The position numbers and the translations under genes were made by a program. DNA of 64,000 nt from NCBI GenBank assembly GCA_031763025.1, contig JASSKH010000024.1, positions 11,120,087 to 11,184,086 on the forward strand, in the 5' to 3' direction. This DNA is from Macrocystis pyrifera. Its lineage: Eukaryota; Sar; Phaeophyceae; Laminariales; Laminariaceae. Below, one piece after another: positions 12,377 through 24,600 of this stretch. The notes under the pieces are model-generated. The model ran no database searches and had not been told where the DNA came from. It saw only the letters and a list, made by a program, of their open reading frames with translations. The number at the start of each line of letters is the position of its first letter. The first letter of the stretch is position 1.

Positions 12377-12707
12377 TTAATCATCACTTCTATTTTCCAG
12401 CCTAACTCGTAGGAGGTTTTACCCTCAGCGACCTTCTGGACAAGTTCTGGACAAGCCGTGGTCACAGGTGTCGTCCCTTTCCCCCTCCGGTACGTGCCTT
12501 TTATGTTGTGTCGCGCAAATGGTCCAACATTCCCACTGCTCGTCGATTTTCATCGAATGTAGCTAACTCACACTCTCGGGCTTTCAGCAGATCATTTTTT
12601 TTTTGCAAGAAAAAGTCCCTACGCGTACGAGCATGCACTCGGTGAGACTCGAACCCACGAAATTGATCTTGACAGACACGCGGATCACCTACCAAGCCAC
12701 CGGGGAC
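12377..12707 (-). mobile_element. tRNA-derived SINE family A, copy 1
   Basis: On the minus strand it starts GTCCCCGGTGGCTTGGTAGG at 12707, with an A-box-like TGGCTTGGTAGGTGATCC. About 35 bases further on is the B-box-like GGGTTCGAGTCTCACCG. The tRNA-unrelated body carries GAAAATCGACGAGCAGTGGG and GACGACACCTGTGACCACGG. It aligns along its length with 46228-46560 and 48230-48546. This copy has lost its poly(A) tail and looks the most diverged. Confidence 0.75.
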
Positions 12708-12999
12708 TTTACCTTCCGTAGGTAAGATATTGCCTGGCGATTGCCGACCCTTGAAGGGGTACGTAAATGAATCTCCCTTCCGACACAAAGGGGACATTGA
12801 CATGATTTGGTTGCCACCTGCTTTACTTTGTCAGCTATTTTACACATTAGAAGTATGGGAAGTATAGTTGGGACTTGGGACGACCGTTCACCCTAAAAAC
12901 ATTGGTGAACAGCAGGCCAATGGCTTTCATTGGCGCTGAACTACGAGTCACGCAATAATACGGCGAGACCTCCGGTATACAATGGTGTGTCCTAAGCAC

Positions 13000-14100
13000 A
13001 TCACATCTACGCACAACACTTGTTCATAGTGGTGAGGAAAACCGAACACCCAGAGGGTGAGTTTAGAGGGCTCAGGTGCGGGTGGGATCAGGGTTCCAAG
13101 CGGGATCATGGCCTAAATCTGCAGAGTGATATTTGTAGGGCCGTCCTGCATTTAGGTTTTGTCCTTCGAGTGAGGGTTCCGGGTCGGGGTGGTGGCCACC
13201 GCGAAGCCGAAAATAGTATCACCATCGGGAAAAAGTCCCTTTCTCTTCGTGCAAAACCTCCCGAACAGCATAATATTATTCGGGCATGTCTGAGAAAGCT
13301 TATCTGAACGGGCAGATATACGTCAGCTGCAAGTATGATAAACGCGTGGGTCTAGAGCTACAGAAGCAGCTGCTCTGTACCAGGCACAGTAGTACGAGGT
13401 GAAAGTTCCTAAAGGCAGTCAATGGCGGGAAGGCCTCTTCTGTGACATCGCAATCAGCAATCAATCCATCAAGCCTTGATCACCCTTCAGCAATGAAAAA
13501 CGGCATCAAATTTTCGTTCCGTTTAAGGGCGTTCTTCCCTTTACACACACCTGGCGCAGCATGCTGCGGGCTTGCAATTAACTTCTCACTGCAACTCGGC
13601 GCTCTGTACCAGTATACACGAGTATTCGAGTAGGCAGCAAGTATCGTACCACACCTGGGGTACGAAGTAGATACAGGATCGTTACTGCAGGAGGCACTGG
13701 GATGACGATGTTTCTAGCTCCCGTCCTTGCTGATTCTACGATCTTGAACAATAGAACAGTCTCGTAGTCGCCTGCACAGATGGAAGCAATATCGGGGAAC
13801 AATATGCAGCAGGTTGACCCGTTCAAAGGCGACGCCACGGCAGTCCGAGTGTCTACGTACTGCAGTACAACCACACGCAGGGCGCACGGCGCAGGGCACC
13901 TCGCTGTACGCCCAGACTATTTTTCGTTCTACGTAATCTACGGCTATCCACGGTTTTCCGGATTTCGAACGCCATAAAAAAACATCGAAACCCGGGGTGC
14001 TTTCATGTAGATTTCATGGATTTGGCGAGTGACGAGCAGCACAAGAGTGGCTGAGTGCGAGTGCGATACGGTATCATTCATCGCCGGGGCTCGCCTGCCA
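13000..14100. other. Region without a recognised gene
   Basis: A 95-codon open stretch near 13020-13307 is rich in GGTTTAGGG/GAGGGTTC-like words and has no splice support, so I do not call it coding. Nothing else could be supported here. Confidence 0.4.
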
Positions 14101-14128
14101 CTTGTGGCGCTGAGCCGTGGGCGACACG

Positions 14129-14204
14129 ATGGGCGAGGTGGTGAGACTGAAGTCGAGGTTCGTGTCGTCCAGGCCTGGCCAAGCGGAAGCTTCGCACTCG
14201 GTGG
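14129..14204 (+). CDS. Possible first exon, unidentified
   Basis: ATG at 14129 opens 25 codons (MGEVVRLKSRFVSSRPGQ...) and ends at GTGG/GTAAGG, a strong donor in phase 1. It could be an upstream exon of the DZIP1-like gene or of another gene. Its phase does not fit directly onto the exon at 16206, so at least one more exon would be needed. Confidence 0.25.
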
Positions 14205-14961
14205 GTAAGGTATCCAAAATCCTCGTATTTTTTGCCGGCAGTACGTCCGGTAGATGCGGTACAGCAGTATTAATAGTAGTAATCTGTGGAGCGGCTGACC
14301 TTTAGCCAGGAACAAGAGTACAGCACCTCTCCGAAGGACACACACAGAGCCTACCGGCACCAGCTTGTTGTTGAGCTTCGTTCTGTACTGTCATATTAAT
14401 AGTTGCCTTTTGACCTTCGTCGGTGGAATAGTACCTTGGCTGTCATGCGGACTGCTTATTAATAATAGTTACTGCTGTAGTTGTGCTTCCTATTGTAGGT
14501 ACTCGTACGTATGTATGCCCACGATCATACGTATCATCAGAGGAATCACTCGGTGCCGGGATGAAAGGACCATTATTGCATTACAGCATGACACTAACAT
14601 TAACAACAACTTACGTTTCCGAACATTTCCGAACAAAGTGGTATGCCACATACCGGCATCTGTTTTGGGGTATTAATAGTATCTTTAGGTACGTATCATA
14701 TGATACTGCAGTACCAGTACTATTAATAGTGTATGGTACTGTAGTACAGTAGTGGTCGCCAAGCGTCCCCTGGTTCCCCGGTTTCCGTTTACTCTAATAT
14801 CTAGATGTTTTATCGGATCAGAAAAAACACATCGCTAGGTTAACACACTGCGTTTACAACTTGGGCTGGTTCGTGCTCATCAGAGAGCGACGGTGACTTG
14901 AAAGGTTCATCACAGCAGGTTGTGTTTGTCTCGAGATTGATCTCCCGCCCGTTTTCAACAG

Positions 14962-15312
14962 AGACCTACATCTCGACTTAGATGTGCTGCAGTGGTCGAA
15001 ATTGGTCGAGATTTGGGGTGCACAAAATGAGACAAAAACCAACCCCCAACCGAACGTTTGCACCTCACTTGCGGACAGCTACAGCTCCTCACAAGATACT
15101 ACAGCCCGCGAAAATGAGGGATGCTCTTGGTGGGATGTGTGAGGGTATCGGGTGCGCCAGACGGCAGTCGTAGGCACCCAGAAGCGACTCACGAGGTGTT
15201 TTCGTGCACTCGAAGTTGCGAGCGAGCAGCACAAAAAGCTCGCAAAAACGCTAAAATATTTCATTATACGGAAGGGAGCATCGCACAATGGCTACATCAC
15301 CGATGAAGCATA
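14962..15312 (+). pseudogene. Protein-like frame broken by in-frame stops
   Basis: One frame reads DLHLDLDVLQWSKLVEIWGA... to SWWDV, then a TGA. After 14 more codons it resumes as KRLTRCFRALEVASEQHKK...GYITDEA before a TAG. The two halves look like normal protein and are in register. The 45-bp spacer is GT...AG bounded and a multiple of three, so it could be a very short intron. Other introns here are far longer, which favours a decayed ORF. Family unknown. Confidence 0.25.
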
Positions 15313-16205
15313 GGCTTTCACTGAAATGTTGCTGTTCTCCAGGCGGATGATAAATCTCTTAGAGAGTCGTCGTCGAAGATGGACCGGGAGGAAAAACTTC
15401 GTTACCATGATGCGTACGAGTAGGTTCTTGGACTCAAAAAAGGGCTAAAAAGCTCAGGATTCTTATAAGTTTGCATCAACTATTCTACAACTACAAAATA
15501 CGGATCTTGGTTGCAAATCCCTCATTCTAATTCCAAGTCGTACATATATGCTGCCGAAACGTCTACGCTCGGGTACTTGATGACACATTCCTGAGGGTGT
15601 CAGAGTCCCTTTAAGAAACGTCAATTTGGTGTCCAGGCTCAATGTCTTGTTTTTTTCCGACCTCGATCTAACTATATTGCACACCAGTAGGATTTAGAGT
15701 GGGTCCCACTGTTGAGCTGTGCTCCTTAACCCAATTTTCGTAATGTTCGTGACGATATGAGGCTAATTTTCTCAACATAGTGTTTCTTAACTGCGGGCGC
15801 CCACTGCTGTAGTGTGGTATACATGCGCCATACAGCAGCCAACAATACCGACAGTATAGCGGCAACCGGCACTAATTACTCCGCACACAGCCACACTGGT
15901 TAATCCCATCTGTGCCAAGCGATTTCACCGGCACTACTGTAGTGTGGCGGGCAGCCGGCACTTTACAGGGATCACACCTACTCTGTACCTGGTACCTGCA
16001 GCCTGGTATTACAGCACCAAATACCCGACTTTTTCCCGATCGCGCAGCGCGGTATCCCCGGGCTGCTGTGCCAGACTTTCAGCCTAGCCTAGCCATGAAG
16101 ATATCTGAAGTACCTAGTATCGTATATACCACTCTTCTTGATTCCTTCACATGGTAAGATACCTGGTATCATACAAGCGTGTACCGTATTTCCATTGCTT
16201 TCCAG

Positions 16206-18695
16206 GAGGCCGATGGGGCTGCCGCGAGACTTGTGGAAGGCATCCTGAGGCGCAAGTCATTTTACTTCCAACAAAGAACGGGAAAGCTGGACATGCGGGC
16301 AATCGGTCGTGTTGACGTGGACAGAGTGATCAAAGATGTTGATATCGACACGTTGCAGGTCAGTGAACTTCAAGAGTTTCTGTAGTGTTGGTTTAAGCAA
16401 ATGTCATACTTCTACCAGACAGAGTGAGGAGACTCTTCCCCGCGTTATTGTGATCCTGTATCATGTTTCCTTTGGGAAAGACTAAGTAAAATAAAAAGTT
16501 ACGAAACTCACGTTGTCGCCAGCGTCGACGCCAAACGCGTACCAGGTACATTTTATACGTTTTTGCTTCCGTATTTATATTTTTACTTGTCGTCGGTCGT
16601 TGTGCTGGTACTGAAACTACGGTGTAACGTGTAAGGCTGAACGCCAGGGAGGCCCAGGACCCAAGCGGGAGACCACTGAGTAAGAATACTGTTACACTTC
16701 CGGTGCCTTTAGTCGTGACGACCTTCTTCTCACTCCTTCTAGTTCCCTAGAGTACGCGCTCTAGGGTAGTTGAGCGGCTTTACTCTGACTGCCGTACAAT
16801 ATGTACGGTGGTTGTTAATATCGCATGACCTCATCGCCAAAAATGTAGTCCATTGTCACAGAACAGCTCAAATAACTCTGGAGTGGAAGCAAACCTCAGG
16901 AAAAATATAAAATACAATGCGCGTACAGTACACGTGATAACTGAAGCCCATCGAACACCTCAGGCAAGAAAACACAAGTGAACTCAGCGTACGTACGCAC
17001 CCGACACATATATATGTTGTAAGAATTGCAACAGAAGACGCGGGGGCCGCCTACCAAGATAACAAAACAAAATGAAACACATGGGGTCAAAATAAAGAGA
17101 ACGATTGAAGAAAAATCAAGAAAAAAACGCAAAGGAAATGCGCAAAGAGAATACGCACACTTACAAGCTCGCAGGCAGACAGCGGGGAGATGGCGACCCC
17201 CTCCCCCCCAAACATAACCCACCAACAAAAAGAAGTAGCTCTAAATGCCCACGCGAGCACGAAATAAACGAAAGAGTGTAGAAGCCAAACAGGAGGGAAA
17301 AAGAAGAGGTAAGAAATGAATACCGAAAGGCAGGCACTGGGGGCATACAGATAGGCGAGGAAGGCTGGGCGGCCTTGCGCTGACTACTTACGGTCATGGG
17401 AAGGCAGGCATCATGAAGGTGATGGCCATATCCAGACGTCAGTATTTTGGGCAGGACGCCCCTCCCCCCCCCCGCATGCGCGCATTGATGTCAACGGTCC
17501 GTGCCGCGGTTGCAACCGTCGCATGTCGATTTGCCGCTGGGCGCCTCACCGCGGCATGTCATTTCCGCGTAAACACCTCCGCCCCGTCCTCGACCCATCG
17601 AAACCATCTGCCGCCCTTCTGCGTTGCCTCGCGCTACCCTCCAGACTTGATGCTGAACTCCTTCAGGTCTTCCCCGAGGCGCTGCATCAAATCCTTCTCT
17701 GCCCCTCCTGTCTAAAGGAGTATCCTAACCCCGTATCCGCAAGACGGGATCAGGTTCACACCGGTCCCTAATCAAACACTTCACCACGCGGGGCGGTACA
17801 GTTGTCTGTACGCCCCAGTGCTATTCATAGTGTATGGTCGACAATTATCGGGCAACGCCCGCGATATCATTATTTTTACATGTATAGGAAAAACGATACG
17901 CGTCCTGTAGACTACCGTTCTATAAATCGTGCCTACCAGATACACCGTTCGCAGCTTAACTTTAGATTGTGCCTGCAGGGCCACAGCTGCTTCGCTACGC
18001 TCGAAAGCACCACACCAAGCCGCGACATTTGTTCGCCCCTGTACCAAGTCAACCTCAGACACAAACACCTGACAGGTATCGATCGGTCAGCTTCTGCCAT
18101 CTCTCGGGAAAAAAAAAACGGTGCAAGACCGGAAAGCTAAAGCTGAAGCGCGCACAACAGTATGTCCGCGTGCACTCGACGGATGTACTGGCTACCTCGA
18201 GTCCTGACCAAGAGTACACTCCTCCACCTGGCCAAGCTCTGCTCGGGTCAATCAATGTCAAGCTCAATTTCGTTAACATGTTTTCGGAAACACAGTGGTG
18301 CTTTACGCGAGTCTTGGACTCCGTATTCCACCTCGAAGTATCACAACAAGCTGTAGAGGCTGGTTCCAGCAAAACGTGTGCCTTTTAAGATGTGAAAGTT
18401 ATGTTTTTTCCCCGATGGTGGGATCTCAACCTGGTGCCACGACAACACCGTCCCAGCCCTCCTCGTATAGAGCACTGCCCCAGTCCCCCTGAAAGACAAA
18501 CCATATCTTCCCACATTTGTGCCCTCTCTCGTGTCTCGGATCCAGGGTCACCTCGAAAACATCACCTTCGCTGACGTCACAGAGGATGACTTGCGACTGT
18601 ACTCTGATCAGTGCTTCCTCAACCTCTTCCGCCTGAGCCAATTGCTGCTGGAATACCTCCTTAACGTTCAGGACACGCTAGCCACTAGCCTTGAG
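16206..18695 (+). CDS. DZIP-like N-terminal domain (exons 16206-16358 and 18546-18695)
   Basis: The first exon reads KSFYFQQRTGKLDMRAIG and then RVDVDRVIKDVDIDTLQ. This is the family pattern of an aromatic/basic strand, then I-D-V-D-R-V, then D-x-x-T-L-Q. The second continues GHLENITFADVTEDDL and later FRLSQLLLEYLLNVQDTL, matching the DZIP family's NITF and F-R-L-x-Q-L-x-x-E-Y-L-L-x-x-Q-x-x-L. The junction is in phase 0 with CAG/GTCAGT and CCAG/GG borders. The two zinc-type cysteines usual between these blocks in animal proteins are not obvious. Confidence 0.88.
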
Positions 18696-21600
18696 GTGCG
18701 TACGGAATACTCACGCGCCTAGTAGCTTTTTGGAGGATAAACCAGCGTAGAAGGGCTACTCACGTGTCTCTGCAAAGGTCACGCCTTTATTAACAAGGGG
18801 CGCATGGCCGATCGGGAGTTCAAGCTGGTTCTCCTTCGAATTACATGCTTTTTCTTTACGTGGAGGAAATATGTACATATGTTTCCTCTTGCCGCCGAGG
18901 AAATATGCACCTGGTCGTAGCTGTACTGTAGTACACCAGATCACAGTATGAAACTTGTAGAGCAGCACATAGCAGTGGCTATTTACCTGGTCTTAGCTCT
19001 GTTGTAATGTACCAGGTACCTAGAAGTACGAAACAAGTAGAGTAAAGACATATGTCGATGGCGATTTAAATGTGTCCCCTTCTTACGGATGTGGTCATTT
19101 AAACGGGACCCGGCGGCAAGTGAGCAACGTCGCTCACACGCGCCCGTCCTGGCTTGTGGCATCGTTGTGCTCACAAGGAAGCGCGCGTCGTGAACTGTAA
19201 TTTCTGTGCTAGACACGGCGTAGTATTCACCGCATATGATGCCTCTACATTGTAGCTATCTTTGTGAAGCTCGAGAGTTCTACCCACGAAAAAACACGCG
19301 TGGGGCATGCTCTACTCTCGGGTTGTTGAGTTGTCTTACAGTGGTCTTGTCTTAGACATATTTTGCAGCCGAAAAAGGCGACGCCAGACGAGACTTCGTG
19401 CGCACAATTCGGTTCGATTTCAGGCTCTGGCATTGAAGCATAGCTCAACCCGGAAGGCCGTGGATAAAGGGAGGGCAGAGCTCCACGTCGCATCTGAGCA
19501 GGTACGGTTCGCGACAAAAACAGAAATGTTGCAAGATGGGGTAGCAGGTCTGACTCGTGTGCTGCGACAGAGGCAGTAATGTTTGGGCCAAACGGTTTCT
19601 GGCCGAGGGGCGGGGGGTGGCGATACTCATTTTGGTGCTCGCCTTAGTCGTTTGAGCATGGACCACGCATTCGTTTGGAGACGGAGCAATGTTTTAGATG
19701 AGGGGGCTCCTCCACTGAAGAACCGGCCAATAAGTCATGCTTTATCGTTGGAAGACCATTGCAAATAAATTACACCATCGTTCCATAAACAACTCGTCCA
19801 CGAGTGTTTGTCGGATTGCACTATTTTTTCTATGAATCAGTTTTTGGATAACTTACTGTACTGATACTACCAATACTATACAGCTCCTTAAGCGAGGAGC
19901 CTCAGAAGGCACAAGTAGGCGCACCCCTAGCGTGCTATTAGTAGATAGGATGCGTTCTCTATCGCATTCTCGAATAAGTTTAGAAGTGACAAAACGGGCG
20001 TAGTGCCGTTCACAATTGCTGCGAGCCTGCCAAGACTTCACCACAAGTTGCATCAAATGATGCGAACGCGTTTCCACTGCGAGTACTTTAGTGAGGACTA
20101 TCTGATGGGTCATCGCCAAATTTTATCAACAAGTCACCACAAGCGACTGAATACCCCCAAACATATTTGCAGTACCGGAAATCTAATAGGAATCAGGAAA
20201 GCAGTTCCAGGCTGAATTGCATTTTTGAGAAGGGCGCCTTCTACACTACCAAGTATTTAGTGACTTCTTTCAGTACAATGAGCTCTCGAATTTATCTTTT
20301 TTCTTTAAATATCAGCCTTCCTTTAGTATTGCTACTTTTTTTAGGTGCCCTGTTTATATAGCCGATTTTTGAGTTTTCGACGACAATCCTGAAGCATCCT
20401 CACCGCATTTGCCATTTCCCCCCACCCACCCTTTTCACTCTGTTTATGCCCTCTGATTCGCCAATAGGATCGTGCTCTGAAGAGAGAGATCCGGCAAAAG
20501 CGGGCCACAATCGCACGGTAAGCACGGCAAAGCACGGCACCTAAATATTTATATTTTTAACTGTCTTTGCACATTTGCCCCGCGTTTAAAAGAAGAGTCT
20601 TGTTTCCATGTGCGACGCCACCTAGGCACAGTTCATACCCTGGACCAATATCGATTCCCACTTAAATTATGTAGATATGTCAGGGCAGAGACATCCCTGA
20701 TCTGTATGATCTGTATGATTTAGCTCACGCTGCCGGGTTGGAGCCATAAAATCTGCATGTTCTAGGGCATGTTTCCTGGGTTCGATCTGTACTATACAAA
20801 TCCTGCTCAGCACTCCAGAAAAGTAGTTTAGGGTCTACAGTAGATAAATTTAGTCGAGAAGTAGTTAGGATGGTGCATCGCAGTCCGCGGTATTGTACTG
20901 GCAATGAAATGTGATCAGATTTTTTTTAGTAGCATTTATGCATGTACTTGAATAGAGATCAGGTACTGTGTAGATACCGTTCTTAGGATGGTACGCCGCA
21001 ATTCACGGGATTATAGTAGTAATGAAATAACCCTTTGTTTCTGTGTTGATATTTATGTCCTCGCACAGATATCAGGTATCATACTGTACATGTATCGGTC
21101 TTGCGGTACGTGGAACGTTCCGGTACGTGGCACGTTCTGCATGAATTGTTTTCAACCCTTCGAAGCGACACGCCCCGTCTCGTTCGGCACGCCTATTCCA
21201 TGAGGTTATCCCGACGTCATTCGGCTGGCTGGGTGTAGAACGCTCTATTCTTTGGTGTACCTTCTTTCTTCAACGGATGGCAGTGGCCGCAGTTTGACGG
21301 TTGTGCGATCGTCTGATAGGCCACCACACCTAAACTCAATGTATGGACTATTCGCGCCACACCTACACGTGAAGGAGTAGACGAAGGTACTATCTTAGCT
21401 CTTGCCTCTCCAGATGCTCTTGAGAGAGGGGGAAACTAATCCCCCATCCATGAGGAATATATCGGAACGCTTCCACAACAATGGATAGGAAACGGGGATA
21501 CCATGACATGAACTCAAGGTTACGTATGTTGCGTTCACCGCTGGCTGGGTGCAAAACCAACACGCAGATACGAGCAGCTTTTGGCACTACCTGCTCCGCC

Positions 21601-24600
21601 CGCTGGAGGGACTTCATCTGGGAGCAACCTAAAACACGGGAGCAGCTTGCAGGCGTGCCTGACCTGTGGCAAAATGTTCACCACCACCGAATTCTTGCAG
21701 CAACACATCGTCAGAAAGCATGCCTCCCGCGTCGAGACCGGCACTGACACGAGCACGTGAGCAAACGATAATGTGCAGCGCAACTCGCTGAAAAACAGGA
21801 TGGACAACACTCAAGGTTGTCCTACATTTGGACATCGTCTTGGATTGACGGCTTGAATTACTGCTGTAGCACCAGTACGATGTAAGTGTGCTTTGAGCGA
21901 GGCATGGTGTATACTAATAGTATATACGATAGGGGTGCACCTCAAGTGGAGGAGGCGAGCTCTCTACTCTCAAGCAGTCATCCAAACCCGAGCTTTGAGA
22001 AAATAAACGAAAGGTCAACCTGATGAACTACCCCATGACCTAGGTGTACGACAAAACATACCGCTATTGTTGAAAACAAACGATGTTGGGTACTGTACTG
22101 GACTCCTGGTACCTGTATGTATGCAATTCCTCGACTGAGGAGCTGCGCCAGTCACAACAACAAAACAACAACAAAATGCCTCCAAAAGTGCTACCCCTAT
22201 CCCCCATCGTCGCACGCGCCTGGCGTTGTATGTGATATATATATTATGTGGTATGTGATACGTTACCTGGTATATCGTAGGTTTGCGAATGAGATTAGGT
22301 CGATCGGGGGCCGGGTTATTTCAACGATATCTAGGTATATACCAGTATGCACTACCAGGTACGTGGTTTAGCTCGAGATCTCGGCGCAACTGCGTTTGGG
22401 TGTTGGCCTGTTGGACGTTGCGACGTGTAGAAGGGTTATATCGGTGTTTGCTGTACAAAATCGGCGGTGAAGCAGTCTATCTCGGTACAACAACGATGTG
22501 GCAGTGTGCATGGGGGTGCTGATTGGGGCATAAGCATACTCCAGGAGTCACTGGAGGAAAATGTCGTCGATACGCCTGGCTCTTCCCTCCAAAGTGATAG
22601 CCGTTGATGACGACCGCGATGGTGTTGATGATGACGATTTTGATTCTGATGTTGATGATGATGATGTTGTTCTCAAGTTCGCTCATTTCTCTGAAATCTA
22701 GTCCATGGTCACAATAACAGGCTATGCACGCGCGTCTCTTCGTTGCCCCCCCCACCACGCCTCTCTTTAAACATCGTATATACGCACGTAACCTTCTCTG
22801 TCTTTTTCGTCGCGTCGACTCAAACGCTTCTGTTATTCTTGCTGAAATGGGAGAGACAGTCCAGAGTCAGGCGAGGCAGAGAACAAAAGAGTTGAAGCGG
22901 AGAAAGCCATGTTCCCGTCGCAACTCAGGATTTTTGTGCAGGTGAATGCTCCTGCGGTATCATGCTCGTCCGCATCGAGTGAGGGGTGTTGTTTCACCTC
23001 CAAATTAGGCTCGAATAGTGTTTCTTCAGTGCTCAAACTTGCGGCGTGATGCATGCTATGGCAAGGGCGCATGAATAATTTATTCAATGAGGCTCCTTAC
23101 CTGATGAACTCCATGCTGTTAATATTGCCCTACAGTAGTAAGTCACCCAAAAACATGCTTTGGGAAAAACGACACGATTAACCCGATGAGAAATCCGAAA
23201 AAACGTTATGAAACACGAATGAGATTCGGACGGCATTGGATAGTTCTTTCAGCAGTATTGAATAGTTATAGTTCTTCCAACGGCATTGGGTAGTTTTTCC
23301 GACGGTATTGGACAGTTCTGCCAACGGTATTAGGTAGTTCTGCCAACGGTGTTGGGCTTTTCCAACGGTATTGGGTGGTTGTTCCAACGGTATTGGGTAG
23401 TTGTTCCAACAGTATTGGGTAGTTGTTGAGGATAAAATAGCCGCGCCGGATATAAATAGTTGGGTCAACAAGTGCTACCAGGTACCCCTATTGTAACACG
23501 CGTCTTTCTCACTGCTCTCACTGCTCTCACTGCTCCCACTGCTCCCACTACTCTCGCTGCTATCACTACTCTCACTGCTATCACTGCTCTCATTGCCGCC
23601 TGTCTCAAACCGCACGGTCCAGGGCTGATGAAAGAAGCTTATCCCGCATTTGTCCAGCAAATCTTCGCACTACGTAGAGCCAAACTGTGCGCACAAAGTG
23701 ACGGACCGCTGCCTTGAGAGTCTGTACATAGTGTATGCTGTCCACTATGAACGCTGCTGTCCACTTCCCATTGGTCGTAGCTGGCAAACGTAGACATTCA
23801 ATCCACTGTGCAGACTTGTCGTGAAATTTGGTACGTCTCGTGGAAAACTTACACATCAAATGGTGAATCACTTTACACCTACCTGCAGACAAACACGGGT
23901 CAGTGTCTGGACATGATGGTCCACAGGGACGCTACGATTGCGCAGCTGCGGGGATATATCGATTCGACGGCGGGGTTTACTGCTGCGGGCGCGTCGAAAT
24001 TCCTTGTGTACAGGCAAGGAAAATCGGGGCGGTTTTCGATTGCGATGCCGAATCCGTGTCGTTTGTGGGCCTGGCTAGCCCTGTGCCTTGAAATTCTATT
24101 AGAAGCAGCTGCTCAATCCAACACAGATAGTTGATTGTATAGCCATAAGCCTTGAAATACTATTAGCAGCAGATGCTCAACCCAACAGAGAAAATCGACT
24201 TTGAACTTCAGTCGGCGCAATAGTGGGTTGCTGGTACACGATGACCAGCTGTTGATACTGTACTAGGTACGTGTTAGAGCTGTGAAGCGGCAGGATTACA
24301 CGACTAATAACAAATCGGTAGGTGCCGTCAGCTAACTAACTGACCTCAGTCGGAAAGTCGGCTATCGAAGCCAGCTAACGGCCAGTCGACTTTTTTTTAG
24401 GCGAAAAATCAACTCTTCCGGTCGAGGGAGCCCCGCCCGATAAAGAAAATGTATCCCGCATTCAACAATCCTTTCTTCACATATGAAAATCCTTTAATTC
24501 GGATGGTTGGCACCTCCAGGGAACGACCAACTATTATTGATAGTCTGACTGTAGTAATTATGAGTCTGACAAATAACTATTAATAGTTGGTTACGCCGTG

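Noticed and set aside
12635-12707. Functional tRNA gene on the minus strand
   Set aside because: A and B boxes are present, but the acceptor and anticodon stems do not pair, and the same sequence with the same body recurs twice. It is the head of a SINE.
13020-13307. 95-codon open frame with GGTTTAGGG-like words, possibly interstitial telomeric repeat
   Set aside because: The words are few and irregular. No true tandem telomere array and no splice or domain support.
15313-15421. Block ADDKSLRESSSKMDREEK... after CTCCAG as a further exon of the broken gene
   Set aside because: It would require a 35-bp intron with a weak GC donor; not credible without transcripts.
16151-16153. ATG followed directly by GTAAGA as a one-codon first exon of the DZIP1-like gene
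   Set aside because: The phase fits, but the intron would be 52 bp while all others in the gene are several hundred bases or more. Left as a possibility only.
23236-23425. CRISPR-like array of short units
   Set aside because: Units are contiguous with no unique spacers, in an intron of a eukaryotic gene; it is a minisatellite.
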